The notes under the pieces: generated by a model
The model's input: only the letters and a program-made list of their open reading frames with translations
Databases searched by the model: none
Told to the model about the DNA's origin: nothing
Source of the DNA: Trebouxia sp. TZW2008
Lineage: Eukaryota > Chlorophyta > Trebouxiophyceae > Trebouxiales > Trebouxiaceae
Length of the DNA stretch: 64,000 nt
Reading direction: 5' to 3'
Assembly (NCBI GenBank): GCA_002118135.1
Contig: BDIU01000048.1
Coordinates: 124,001-188,000 of the forward strand
Shown: in pieces, positions 1-12,428 of the stretch
How the letters are laid out: the number at the start of each line of letters is the position of its first letter
Numbering within the stretch: position 1 is the stretch's first letter
Translations under genes and position numbers: made by a program

Positions 1-1
1 C

Positions 2-3000
2 ATGGCCGGCCGGACCTGGCTGGTCGTAGCTTGTCTGCTGTTGACCGCTTGCACAGGTACGATGCAATACCGCGCCTATTTTTTAAGCTATCACTTGAAC
101 GCAATACTTAATCCGCTCAACTCATTCCGCAACTGCAGCCCATTGCGCGGCGGAGGCTGACGACCTGCCTTTGGCTGATGAAACGATCAGTGCGACACAC
201 GGCAAAGAGACAGACCCTGGAATTGCCTCTAGGTATGGCACTGAATGCATGACTTGCAAGTGTTGTCGGTCACGCGCAGTTTGCTCGGCCAGTAGAGAAT
301 AAGCTTGGCTGCATGCTCAACAGGGAATCGGTCGAACATGCTTTTAGAGGCAACTCAGAGAAGTTTGAGTTTCAAGCAGAGGTCAACAGACTGATGGACA
401 TCCTGATCAACTCACTGTACAGCAACAAGGATGTCTTCCTCAGAGAGCTGATCTCAAACTCTGCAGACGCCTTAGACAAAATCAGATTTCTGTCCTTGAC
501 AGACAAGGCTCAGCTTGGGTCAGGCAGTGAGGCTGACTTAGACATCCGTATGTCTATAGACAAGGATCAGCGCACTTTGACAATACGTGACAAGGGTGTG
601 GGCATGACCAAAGCGGACTTGAGAAACAATCTTGGCACAATTGCCAAATCAGGCACTTCAGGCAAGCGATATAGCAGTCACCAGCTGCCACAGCAAGAGC
701 TCAGCATGTTGACTTGCTTGCAAGTCAGAATAGATCTGGGTCCAAATGCTGCTGATTCAAAGCATTTTCAGTCAAGTAGTGTACTGCAAGCCATCGTGTG
801 CTTTGCAGCGGCCCTCAACTCCAGATTGGCTTCTGCTTGCTGCATGCTGTGCTTACGTGGAAATTTCAGCTGCTGCAAGATGGTATGGCAATGCAGTGAA
901 TGTACTGGCCAGGCCTCCTCAAAACGTCCTGAATAAATTATTCATTGGACTGCAGCTTTCCTGGAGCAGATGCAGAAAGGTGGCGATGTCAACCTGATTG
1001 GGCAGTTTGGTGTTGGCTTCTACTCAGTTTACCTGGTGGCAGACTATGTGGAGGTCACGTCAAAGCACAATGATGACAAGCAGTAAGCTGCATAGATGCA
1101 CCTGCCCATGTTATCTGTTCCGTCTCACATGTGGGCCAGTTGCTGCAAATGCTCCACGCCTTTGGAGGGCCTAATGGCGTGCAGTGTCCATGATTATACA
1201 GCACTTTGTGCCAGCACAGCAACTAGTGAACACAAGCATTGAATGTAGTGAACATGCAACACGCATCGGCTGTGTTGTATTTCAGAATATGCTCCTCAAC
1301 CCCTTGCACAAACTTATGCAAAAGCATCCTGTGCCCAAAACTAGCACGAAAAGGTTGGGTCATATATTTCTTTTTTCTGTGAGAAAACATTTGGGTGTAA
1401 TTGTNNNNNNNNNNNNNNNNNNNNNNTGTAATTACACCCAAGTGCCTCTATTCTTTGTACAAAAAGCTCTTGAGAAGGTCTGAGAGCTTGGATATTAAAG
1501 CGTGTGGGTTTTTATGGCTTGCCACCGCTCATTGTATAAATTAATGGAGTAAAATATATACAAGCATATGGAAAAAGAGGTAAGGAAANNAAAAAATGCT
1601 AACCAAAGAAGAACCTCCCTTTTTTCACTAAACTTTGTTGTGTAAAGAATTTGTAAATCTGTAGTACCAGTTTGAAAATATATCAACAAGATGGCCAACA
1701 TAAAAATAACAATGCTTTAAAGAAAGCATGATTCATTAAATGAAACACGCCTACAGAGTAATTGGAAATACCACAAGCAAAAACCATGTAACCTAATTGA
1801 CTACATGTGGAATAAGCAATTACACGCTTAAGATCGTTCTGAACCACACCAGTGGTAGCTGCAAAAAAACACTGTGTAAAGGAGAAGAAAAATGAAAAGA
1901 ACGTATTCTTATTTTCTCTGCAATAAAATTACAGATCTTTCTTTTTAAAACATTCTTTTTTTCTGGCGCTATTCCTGCGCTTTGCATTGCTGGCCCTGTG
2001 CATTGATGTAGTCAACCCGTAACAGGACACACTGGAGCCTGCATGGAGTGAGTGTTGTTTGCTGCTGCAGGTATGTGTGGGAATCCAACGCAAATGGCGG
2101 CTTTGCCATTTCAGAGGACACACAGGGTGAGCCACTTGGGCGTGGCACACAGATCAAGCTGTTCTTGAAGGTGATGCATTGACTACAGCAAAGCATGCAT
2201 TGCATCACAGACTTGTACATGACCTGATCATTTGCATCCCACAATCCACAGTTCACAACTTGGTTTGTGAGTCATTGCTGTCCCTACTGTGGACACACAT
2301 GTCCAACACGTCTTTAGGAAATACTGCATGCGACAAGGGGGCCCAGAAGACCTTGCATGTCCTTGACTCACCCCGTCAAGAAGGATGTGCATGGTGTCCT
2401 TGGATCCCTTGTGGCGTGCAGCATGTTGTACACAGCAGCATCCTGACTCGATTGATGTTGACTCATGTTGTGCAATGTAGCAAATCGCCATTACTGGTCT
2501 TTAAGGGTTGTGCAAGCAGCATATTTTGCGGCTTTGAAGAGCATTTGGATGACTTTACACACCTTGCAACTGGCAGGTGGCAGAAAGTTGGCCAATACTG
2601 CTGGGAAGCAACCAATTTGCCAGTAGCGTCACACCTCTGGCAACAACATACTCAAACTTCTCTTTTGGTATCACGTTCAGCAACTCTGTCATTCCTATGG
2701 TCCGCATGTTCACCTACCATCTGAGCAGGCGACTGCCAACACTGTATCTGCTTCTCTGTAACATAGCATAGCAGAGCTTGCAACAACTTTCGTACAGCAC
2801 AGTAGGCTTGCAACAGCATGCAGAAAGCACAGCAAAGCTTGCAGCAGGCCACAGACAACACAGTAAAGCGCTCAACAGAATGCAGATACAACATCAAAGC
2901 TTTCACCACTGCCTGCTATCAGTGCACAGAAACGTGAGTTCAGCACTTGTTTGCAACATTGCATTGGAGTGTGAGGTTGGATTGTGTTGCAGGAAGAGAC

Positions 3001-6000
3001 CCAGGAGTATCTGGAAGAAGCCAAATTGAAGGAGCTTGTTGCGAAGTACAGCGAATTCATCAACTTCCCCATTTACCTGTACGCCAGCAAGGAGATCGAT
3101 GTCCCTGCTGATGAGGAAGACGACACAGAAGCTGACGAGTCAGAGGTGACTGACGATGAGGACACAGAGGTTGAGGATGAAGGTACAATGCCACTCATTT
3201 GTTCTTGCTGAATGGGGCAAGTTTTGCCCAGCCAACATGTTGTGAAGTTGGGTTGCAGCTTTGGGTCAAGATCTTGTTGCGTCTGCATCAGTTGTTGCTG
3301 GTCAGAATTTTGATGGTAGATGCTCCAAGCATCATCAGGCAAGCCTAGCATTTGCAAAGCGCAGTCAGGCATGCTTTGAGTACAAAGCTTGGCGACAAAG
3401 ATTACTTGTATGAGTCTGCTTGGCATCATGACCCAGAAAACTTGTTGGCAAGCAAGGGTCCCAGATAACCGACCCTGTCTGCTCTTGATGAGAGATCAGC
3501 AATCAGGCTGGCAACATGTGTGAAAGGTCTCATATTCGAGCAAATTGTACTTTCTCGTTGCAGATAAAGCAATGTCAATGCCCGTTTGTGATTACTGATC
3601 ATATGAGCTCATTCCAGGTGAGGCTGAGGAGGAGCCAGAAGATTTTGCACCAAAGAAAGAGACGCAATGGCTCATTTCAAGCAACAGAAACGACATACAT
3701 TACTGTTGCAGATAAGGCTGAGGACGAGGAAGAAGAGGCTGCACCAAAGACAAAGAAGGAGACTCAATGGGGCTGGGAGCTGCTGAATGACAACAAGGCC
3801 ATCTGGTTACGCAGCGCCAATGATGTAGACGAGGAAGAGTACGACAAGTTCTTTCAAGCTGTTTCCAAGGTCAGGGACATCATCATTCTGCTGAAGATGA
3901 ACACACACCTACTGTGTCTGCTGTATGTCTGCAATTTGCACAAGTTTCTGGCTACAGCCTTGTTTTGGTCACTGACAATTGTCTTATCTACTGGCTTTTA
4001 GGTGTCTCATTATTCCAATTTGTGTCTTGGTGTGTTTGACATACCTGTCAGCTTATCTGTCATCAGCTCTATGTACTGCCATGCAAAACGCGCTCCATGA
4101 ATCTGTCAGCATTGCACCGCCTTGCTAGCTGTCTGACTGACAATTCCTGTACTCCTTTGGGACGCAAGGCAGTATTCTGTAACCCAAACAAAAGTACCCC
4201 TTTGGAGTGAGGGGCCAGGGAAGATAGCAGTTTCACAAGACCTGCTGCCAAAGGCTATCTTTGGTGAGAGCCACCGATGTAGCCTTGAAAAATCTGCTGT
4301 CAACCAGCTGTCAGCACTGTTGCAATCAGCACTCTGTGCCACTGTCCAAAACTGCAACCTGCTGATTTCCACCATCACAGTGACAGATTTAAATTATAGC
4401 AGAGGTGCTAGATGTATCTGGCCAAGCGGGCTTGTTGTGAGTCAGAGCTGACGTCAAGGTTGCCAAACCATAGAGAACACTCAGCGGCCCATTGTTGACT
4501 GCAGACAACAGACAAGCCATTGGCCTACTCCCATTTTAAGGCAGAAGGCGATGTGGAGTTCAAGTCCATCCTGTTCATTCCTGGCAAAGCACCTCCCGAC
4601 TTCATGAACAATTACTACCAGAACAAGGCCGGCCTGAAGCTGTATGTCAGAAGGGTATTCATCTCTGATGATTTTGAAGAGCTGGTGCCCAAGTGAGTTC
4701 ACAACCCAGTTGTGACTTTGATCAGCTTGTGTTGCATCATGCCTTGAGAAGAGTGCCCATCTCTGATAACTTGTTCTGCAGCCTCTGCCAATTTGAACAT
4801 TTGTTGTTAAAGCTGTGCCCCTCTCTTAGCAGCAGCAGTTCTGCGCTGTAAGTGCCTGCTCACGCATTTGCTGCACGGCATAGGGGATTCTGGCACCTTG
4901 TGCCTGGACACTTACAGGCGAAACCTGCAGCGTGCATTCACAAGTGTCATCTGTCCATGCAATGAGGCTATATACCATTGCAGGTACTTGAGCTTCGTGC
5001 GGGGTATAGTGGACTCTGATACCCTGCCCTTGCAAGTGTCCAGAGAGAACCTGCAGCAGCACGCTGCTCTGAAGACCATCAAGAAGAAGCTGGTGCGTAA
5101 AGCCCTGGACATGATCAGGAAGCTTGCTGATGCAGAGACAGAGTTTGAGGCTGAAGACGCTGACAGTGAGCTATCCCGCCTCCTACACAGTTGATTGCCT
5201 TTGTCACGCTCATTTGCCTGGGGATTATTGCATTCCTGAGGTCTATTGCATGGCCAGACACAATTGTACCTGACTTGATCAAGGAGATTGCTGACATGAC
5301 AACGGTTTTGAGGTCAGAGATGCTGACAGAGAGGTTGCTTTGCTTTCGATGCACTCATTTGCATGAGACTTGTTGCATGTCTGTATCCACACACAATCAG
5401 GGAGCTGCTGCGAAGAAAGGACTATGCGGCTGAAAATGCTGGTAGTCACCTCACTTCACCTTCTCTTGCTTGTGCACTGCTTTGCCTTGCTTTCACTCAC
5501 CTTTGTTGAGGCCCCAAATGAACAATGTAGAAGACACTTCTGTCATGTACCCATGTGACAAAGTAGCCGCACACAGCATTGCACTTAGCAGATACTAGCA
5601 CATTGAAGAACATTGACAACTTAGCCATAGGGCACTGAGGTGCAGTGCCAGCACCTTTGTTGCGTACTCTAGCATGGGCTAGACTGCGCCATGGCCACTG
5701 ATTCAGCCAGCTTTGAGCGTGAAACAAAGGTGCTGCATGCCCTTCATGGCTCACGGAATTGGCCATTGGCAAAGTAGCCATCATAGTGCGATGCACCAAT
5801 TGCTTGTGACTGTCCATGTTTCACTGTATCACAGTGTGCAGCTGCATCACGTGTTGTGTCTCCAGATGTGCATACATCAGCAAACGCTGTAGCTTGTGTC
5901 GCTGCTGCACTTGCAAGCATCATCAGACTCTGTGCCTGCTTTATGATGTTTACACATACACATACACATACACATGTTCAGGAGCATTTGAGCCATGATA

Positions 6001-7126
6001 AACAGCAGCGGCGCACTCAGTTGCCTGATGACAAAGGTGTCATGGTATGGTCTTCTCTGCATCAATTGCATGCAAATGGCAATCAACATCATTGCAGCTG
6101 CACACCACGTGGTCACTTTACAACATGGGCCATGTGATGAGTGACTGCATTGTAAACAGCTGCACTTGCAGACAATATATCACTTGAACAGATTGCATGC
6201 CCACTTTATACATGTTGACCAGACTGCATGCCCGCATTCATGAGATGTCACAATCATAACAAGAAAGAATTTGGTCAGCAGCTCAGTCAACTTGCTGTAC
6301 TGTTCCGCTGGGTTTAAGCTTTACTGAAGTTGGTGGCTATCGCAGTTCTGGCAACAACAAGACAGCATCAAGAGTTCATAAGATGCACGGCTGCCTGCAT
6401 GCAAGCTGCGTGCGGAGCGACTATCACAAGACTGGCCAGACTGTGTGCCTGCTTCTACAAGCTGCTAAGCTGCAGCTGTCTCTGGCCCTCATGCAAGTGG
6501 GTTTGATGTCAGTAGTAGCCATGCCTGCCACTAACATTGCCCCCAACGGTTTGAGACAGAGAAGCTGGTGCTTGTACATGCAGTGCTCAGATGCAATCAA
6601 CTTGACACAGGCTTCAGAGCATTCTGAAGCAATGACACACAGCAGCTGGCTGTACTGATTACTTGACAGCAGCCACTCGAGTCAGATTTCAGGAGGATCA
6701 GACACAAAACCACCAAATAGCAACCAGCACAAGCCGCGATCATGCAATCTGATCAAGCTGAGCAGACTGCTGCTCCTCTTTGACCATTTGCACTGCAACT
6801 GTGACAACATATCGTGCTGTTGGCATAAGCAACTGATCTTATTCCTGTCTGTGCAGAGAGCGATACAGAAGCAGCAGAGGAGGCGAAGAAGTACAGCACC
6901 TTCTGGAAGGAGTTTGGCAAGACCATCAAGCTGGGCATCATTGAGGATGTCCAAAATAGGCAACGCCTGGCCAAGCTGATACGCTTTGAGACCAGCAAGT
7001 CCAAGGGCAAGGAGATTGGGCTAGACACCTACATTGCCCAGATGAAGGATGGCCAGAAGAGCATCTACTATCTGGCAGGTCGGCTGCTACTGCTGCTCAA
7101 CATGTTGTCGCCAATCTTGCATCTTC

Positions 7127-7157
<31 letters not shown>

Positions 7158-10100
7158 ACAATGTCCATGCTTACTGTTTAGCTGAAGTGGCCAGTGGCAT
7201 TGACTTTGCACTGTCACCACCAGTGCTGCTGCTGATTGTTTGGCTGATGTTGCCAGTACCTGCGACTGTGCATTGTCACACGCACTGCTGCTGCTGCTGC
7301 TGCTGCTGTAGCTAGTTGATGACCTTGCCATTGCTTTCTGATCGTTGCAGTGCTGCTGCTGATGCTGCAGCTGCCAGTCCGTCTTGCCTGTCACATACAT
7401 CATGCAGCCCAGCGGGTGCTCCCATGCCAAGTATATAGTTTGTATGGGTGTATGACACAAAGGAAGAGGTGAGAGTTCTTGAGTCTAAAAGGGCTTTTAA
7501 CTGCAACACAAGACAATACAAGACAAAATTCCTTCATTGATGCAGGTGAAACAAAGGAAGAGCTGGAGAACAGTCCTTTCTCAGAGCAGCTGCTGGAAAA
7601 GGGCTATGAGATCATCTACTTCACAGACCCTGTGGATGAGTACGTCATGCAAAACCTGATGGAGTACGATGACTACAAGTTCCAGTCAGCCAGCAAGGAG
7701 GACTTGAAGCTCAATGACAAAGACACCAAGAAGGAGAACAAGAGGCTCAAGGCAAGTCACTCATGCCTCAACATGTAGCAGTTTATGCTCAGCATTAGCA
7801 CATGTGGATGACCAGAATGCAAGGTGCTTTGTCGGTGAAAGCAGGGTGTAGAGTCATGACAAAGCTGCATGCCATCCAGACAGCAATCTTGACTGTAGAC
7901 CGTGTGTAGATGGCCTGCTGTTGGCCTGCTTCTGCTCACAGAGGCTGGCAAATGATGTTGACGCATATGCAGTGGACCTGTTATGGTGTTGTGTGTTTGT
8001 TCTGTTTGGCTAGCCTGCAGGGACTCCAACCCAATCAACAATCAGCAACTACGCATGTGCTGCTGCACCTTTTTGAATGGCGCTTGAGGCTGCTGTTGCT
8101 GTGCAGGAGGAGTACAGGGGAGTTGTGACATGGTGGAGGGCAGCCCTTGATGACCCTGATGTGGAGAATGTCAAGATAAGCACACGGCTGGCAGCCACAC
8201 CCTGTGTGGTGGTCACCTCCAAATACGGCTGGTCAGCCAACATGGAGCGTATCATGCGCGCACAGGTGTGCTGATGTTGTGCTGTTTCTCGTCAATTTAG
8301 TGCCGTTGAAGTTATTGCTGTCTTCTGTCCAATTGTGACCCCTTGCCTGAGGCTGGCTGGCAGCCGCACCCTGTGTAATGGTCACCTCCAGGTACGGCTG
8401 GTCAGCCAACATGGAGCGCATCATGCGTGCACAGGTATGCTGCTTCCCCTTCAGTGAGCTGATGCATTTTGTCTCTCTTTGGCTTGATCTGCTTGGATTC
8501 ATTGACTTATTCTTATCACATACATCTCTATGTGTAATGGGCACCTCTTGATGTGGCTGGTCAGCCAACATGAAGCAAATCCTGCGCCCCCAGATTTGCT
8601 GCTATTCCTTCTCATGGTTCTTGTTTCTCTCAATTCAATCTGTTCAACTTGCGTCTTGTTGTCCCTTCATTGAGCTGCTGCTTTCTTGTTGCTCTTTGCC
8701 TAAACGCCTTGTGCCTCCTGTGTTGATGTACAGCCCTTACCTCTTGCTGGTGATGGGCCAGCCCCTGTCACGCAGCGATGAACGCATTGGAAGTTGATGG
8801 CCAGGCCATTCAGCTGTTGAGCCCGGCTGATGCACGTACCTGAGTCGCTCACCAGCAGACACCCTTACATCATGGGCAAAGCAAAACATGGACCAACTGA
8901 CGACAGCTTCATATGCAGGCTCTTGGTGACGCGGAGAGACAGTCCTACATGAAGGGCAAGCGCATCCTGGAGATCAACCCCCGCCACCCTCTTATACGCC
9001 AGGTCAAAGACAAATTCGACTCAGATCCACAGAATGATGCCAACGGAGCATTGGCCAAAATACTGTACGAGACTGCACTCTTGGAGTCAGGCTTTCAGGT
9101 AAAGATTTGGACCCTCAGCAACTCAAATGCTTTTCTCAAGTAAATTATGTATAAGACTTTCTTCTTGGAGTCAGGCTTTCAGGGTAAGATTGCAAACCTC
9201 AGCAACTAAAACTTATCCCTCAGAGTACTGTATGAGACCATCATTTTGGAGTCAGGCTCTCAGGCAAGATTTGCACCCTCAGCAGCTGCAGGGCTTGCAT
9301 CAAGATAAATGTACAAGTCTGAGCTGATGGCATCACGCTTGAGCCGCACTATGCTCAGCAGCGGCATCACTGTCAGCAGGTCACTGTGTAAGTCTGCACT
9401 CTTGACATCATTCTTGCAACTGGGATGACTATGCTTAGTAGCTGCAGTACTGGCAGCAAGAGACCACAGCCACTATGCAGCAGGTGGTGTGCATGAGCTG
9501 CTTCTTAGGATACTGTGCAGCATACATCATTTCGGAGATGATAGTTATAAAAGCATGCATGAAAACATTCTGAGGTGCCAGGCTGCTTGTTCGCACAGAG
9601 GCCCCTTTTGTGATGCCTAAGGGTGCCGACCTTTCCCTGATTTCTGTTTCCAACGAGTCTCTTTTATAAGGCTAGTGTACGCATGCACACACCAGCCTGT
9701 AGAAAGCCTAGTCACACACCCTGTTGTGTGTGCAGGCACGCTCTGTACATTGTACTGTACTGTACTGTACTGTACTGCACTGCACTGTACTGTACTGTAC
9801 TGTACTGTGCTGCACTGTACTGTACTGTACTGTACTGTACTGTACTGTACTGTACTGTACTGCACTGTACTGTACTGCACTGTACACTACACTGTACTGT
9901 ACACTGCACTGCACTGCACTGTACTGTACAATACTCAGAACAACACACTCAGTGCAACACTCACTACAACACTCTGCACAATATGCAGCACAATACTTTG
10001 TTACTTCAAATCAATGCTGCAACTGCAGCCCATCCTTCAAGCCAAGTCCTGCTGGGACTGCTGCTTGCTGTCTGGCTTCCACTGTGCTCAAGCAAATTTG

Positions 10101-11648
10101 CGCATGAGAGCAATGCAAGCCAGTCAGCTGCATCAGTGACAGCGTGACTGTCTTTTGAGTTTGGTGGCTGTGAAGCAGTCAGCCGGAGCACTTGATGCTT
10201 GTGACCATCAGCAGAGCCCACCACTATTGTCTGGAATTGACAAACATGGGCTGCCTTTGCACAGTTTGTGCAATTGTGCGCTTTTGTGGTCCTTTTCGTC
10301 TATGGTGGCCAACATCATGATGATAACGTCAAAACATCAAAACATCATAACAACATCACATCATGTCATGATGTTTAACCAGCAGCGAGAAGAGCTGGGG
10401 CGCATTGTTTAGCCATTGTCCTATGCTTGATCATAAGATGTAAGATCACGCATTGCACCACGTGAGCCAGGTGTGTGTGGCCCAAGTCCTGTCTCGCCCG
10501 GCAGGCTTATTCTGAGCATCTTTGTCGGAACGTCTGATATTCAACTTTTGTCAGACAAACCAATGTCGATCCAGATCTCCCTGTGCCAACCTGGTTATGA
10601 TGCATGCTCTCAAGCCATGACTGCACTCAACGCAACCAGGTCTTGTATCCAGTCTGTATGCACACACAGTCGCCAGAAAGGTAGCATGTGAAGTGGCTGC
10701 TACCTGGCATCGGCATGATCTATGGTCTTAAAAATTGAAGCACGCTCTCCCTGCCACAATGGGGCAACTTTTCACTTAAAGTATGTTGCAGCAGGACATG
10801 TGAATTGGTGTTGAGGTCAGGCTTGATGATCTGGCGTTGCTGTGACTGCAGGTCAAGAGTCCAAAGGCTTTCAACCAGCGGATATACAGCCTCATAAAGG
10901 ATGCCATGGACTTGCAAGGGGATTTGACTGTTGTCCCTCAAGACGATAGCATTGAGGTGCGGCATTAACCCAATAACAACAGAATCACAATAGTAACAAT
11001 AATATGCCACACTTTCCAGCGCATGTGCTAGATTTGTGTGGCAAAAGCCCTGATCATACCATTGCTTGATCCTTAAAGTCATCATCAGTTCAATCATGGT
11101 CATCACATTGGTGCGTGTTTGCTTGAGTGGATCAAGGCAAACAATGCATGAATACATGCCTGCTGTTTGTTTGTGCTTTTGAGCCAGCTGTATCAAGACA
11201 GGACTTGCACCACACGCACCCAGCACTGCATGCTGGAAAGGGTTGTGGGTATCATTGTTATCAAGCTATCGCATGACAGTCACCTACCTGCCGTGCTGTA
11301 CCTGCCGTGCTGTACAAGCTGACAGCGCTGCATGCATGACGAACATTTGCTAGGCAGGTTTTGGAACCCAATCACAAGATGCATAGCAAGACTGAAAATA
11401 AAGTGAAAGAAAAGGTTTCTGCTGTTAGGCGTGTTTGAGATGTCTTGTATAAACCATGGCGTCCCTTCAAGACGCATACAGGTGCAACCAGCTGCTTGCA
11501 TGCAAATTTGTCAGCAGCTGTTTCAATCAAAAACTTTTCAAATTTTTGAACCACCTTGCTGATGCAGGATGAGGATGACTCAGAGGATCTGGCTGGGGAA
11601 GCTTCTTTTGAGGACCTTGCAGATCCTATAGAACGAGAAGAGCTGTAG
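2..11648 (+). CDS. HSP90B1: ER-resident HSP90 chaperone (GRP94/endoplasmin), 15 exons
   Basis: ATP-driven chaperone that folds secreted and membrane proteins in the ER lumen. Exons read as 2-56, 139-232, 324-661, 956-1082, 2071-2170, 2993-3182, 3712-3869, 4505-4692, 4984-5165, 6857-7078, 7546-7751, 8107-8265, 8919-9098, 10852-10956 and 11568-11648; phases agree and give 794 aa, near the usual GRP94 length. Residues 1-20 form a hydrophobic signal peptide. The HSP90 ATPase domain follows: [13 protein letters not shown] from residue 62, [12 protein letters not shown] at 91-102 (catalytic Glu91, Asn95), DKGVGM at 139-144 and GQFGVGF at 178-184. An acidic charged linker is coded by exons 6-7, then the middle and dimerisation domains. 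The protein ends in REEL, a KDEL-like ER retrieval signal. Two introns start with GC (662 and 7752). The fourth intron carries a mitochondrial-type insert. Several introns hold decayed exon copies. Family assignment is secure. Confidence 0.95.
1391..1441. other. Assembly gap (22 N) flanked by inverted repeat
   Basis: A run of 22 N at 1405-1426 sits between a left arm (TTGGGTGTAATT, from 1391) and a right arm reading AATTACACCCAA on the same strand (to 1441). The arms are reverse complements, so the gap lies at the tip of a palindrome. Either a real hairpin stopped sequencing or two reads were joined head to head. The sequence turns AT-rich from about here. Confidence 0.8.
1591..1701 (-). pseudogene. 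nad4: Mitochondrial nad4 fragment (nuclear insert)
   Basis: Read on the minus strand from an ATG at 1701, about 37 codons match the NAD4 subunit of mitochondrial complex I, including the diagnostic stretches [22 protein letters not shown] and LAFF. The match stops at a 2-base N gap (1589-1590), after which the reading no longer resembles NAD4. The fragment lacks the rest of the gene and lies antisense within the fourth intron of the GRP94 gene. It is directly fused to a nad5 piece on its upstream side. Confidence 0.8.
1702..1870 (-). pseudogene. nad5: Mitochondrial nad5 fragment (nuclear insert)
   Basis: On the minus strand this stretch reads as the most conserved part of mitochondrial NAD5: [27 protein letters not shown] and [20 protein letters not shown]. 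No stop interrupts about 56 codons with the standard code. In intact genes the next residues are SAGSVIH; here the sequence runs straight into the start of a nad4 fragment, so this is a broken, rearranged copy. Its AT-rich composition contrasts with the flanking intron. It could be a true nuclear mitochondrial insert or a mis-scaffolded organelle read, since N gaps lie close by. Confidence 0.85.
3616..3673 (+). repeat. Decayed copy of GRP94 exon 7 5' part
   Basis: About 55 bases resemble the start of the real exon at 3712, with the same order of codons for Ala-Glu-Glu-acidic residues, Ala-Pro-Lys, Lys-Glu-Thr-Gln-Trp. It lies in the intron just upstream of the exon it copies. It is preceded by an AG but is not needed for the reading frame. 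Confidence 0.65.
4884..4946 (+). repeat. Decayed copy of GRP94 exon 9 5' part
   Basis: Bases resemble 5008-5070 of the real exon (coding for [16 protein letters not shown]), with many substitutions. It sits in the intron directly upstream of that exon. Confidence 0.6.
7132..7308 (+). repeat. Two intronic CTG/TGC triplet runs
   Basis: Pure triplet runs of about eight to nine units lie at 7132-7157 and 7285-7308, inside the intron between GRP94 exons 10 and 11. They are not coding in the gene's frame. Confidence 0.9.
8352..8593 (+). repeat. Two decayed copies of GRP94 exon 12 3' edge plus donor
   Basis: The real exon ends at 8265 with codons for [16 protein letters not shown] followed by GTGTGC. 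A close copy lies at 8352-8440, also ending in CACAG followed by a GT donor. A weaker copy lies at about 8535-8593. Both are in the intron downstream of the exon they copy. Confidence 0.85.
9136..9275 (+). repeat. Two decayed copies of GRP94 exon 13 3' edge
   Basis: The real exon ends at 9098 with codons for [12 protein letters not shown]. Copies ending in TTGGAGTCAGGCT-type sequence lie at about 9140-9185 and 9223-9268. The second is followed by GCAAG, a possible GC donor. Weaker traces may continue to about 9420. Confidence 0.8.
9752..9931 (+). repeat. TGTAC/TGCAC pentanucleotide microsatellite
   Basis: About 180 bases are built almost only of the 5-base unit TGTAC with some TGCAC variants. 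It lies in the long intron between GRP94 exons 13 and 14. Because the unit has no stop in any frame it creates spurious open frames on both strands. Confidence 0.95.
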
Positions 11649-12428
11649 TTTGTCCCAACTTACAATCAACATGATCTGGAGACTTCTGCCCAACAGTTGG
11701 AATGACATCATTACGTACGAGATACTTTACTAGTGATATCTTCTGCAGCGCTGGCATCAGTCCTATAGTTTGACTATGTGTGCTGCTGAGTGTTTGATTC
11801 TATGAAATCAGGATATGTCATTCAATCTCTTCCTCCTCCTCATCATGCATACATTGTGTCAATTGTGGTGTGTCTTGCTGGTCACAGCTTGTCAGCATGC
11901 TTCTACATGCATATGCTGAATCCAGTGAAATCCTCTGTTACGACTGTGCGATGTGTTGCAAGTTTGCAGGGGGGGAAGTTGCAAGGGGCACTGCACACAA
12001 TTGACACAACTCAGCTAGCCACGCGTCTTGAAAATGCAGCATACTTGGCCAGATCAAGTGAAACGTTATGCTCTGTCCTCACCTACTGATACCCAGGACA
12101 ACTTGAGAAGCAGGAGCTGCTGCAACCTTGAAGTAAATGTACACATTGCGCTGCGTGCACAGGGGTACTTGAGCTGTCTACAAATCTATTCGTTGTTTGT
12201 GCCAGGCAAAGTCAGACGGCATGAAACCCTGCTTGTGAAGAGACGAAGAAGCAGGTTGTGCCTGACAAGCACAAAACTCTGAGAACCACTGCTGTGTATC
12301 ATGTTCTATTTTGTGTAGCGTTTGCTGTTGCAAATGCAAGCAAAACTTAGTTTACTGAGTTGGTGCTCTGAAAGCAGACTCCAAAATAGGGTGCTGACAA
12401 GCAAGCTTTGGAAATTGCTGAGCAATAC
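11649..12428. other. Intergenic stretch between convergent genes
   Basis: It separates the 3' ends of the GRP94 gene (+) and the GUN4-type gene (-), so it should hold both 3' untranslated regions and poly(A) sites. I see no coding exon, RNA gene or clear repeat in it. Confidence 0.6.

Noticed and set aside
1495..1701. Stand-alone small gene on the minus strand
   Set aside because: Its first half is mitochondrial nad4 and it crosses an N gap; it is better explained as part of an organellar fragment.
7049..7315. Poly-Cys/poly-Gln peptides from CTG runs
   Set aside because: The runs are inside a GRP94 intron bounded by good splice sites; translation is not expected.
9617..10147. Long open frames on both strands over the TGTAC array
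   Set aside because: They come from a 5-base repeat that has no stop codon in any frame; the surroundings are a GRP94 intron.
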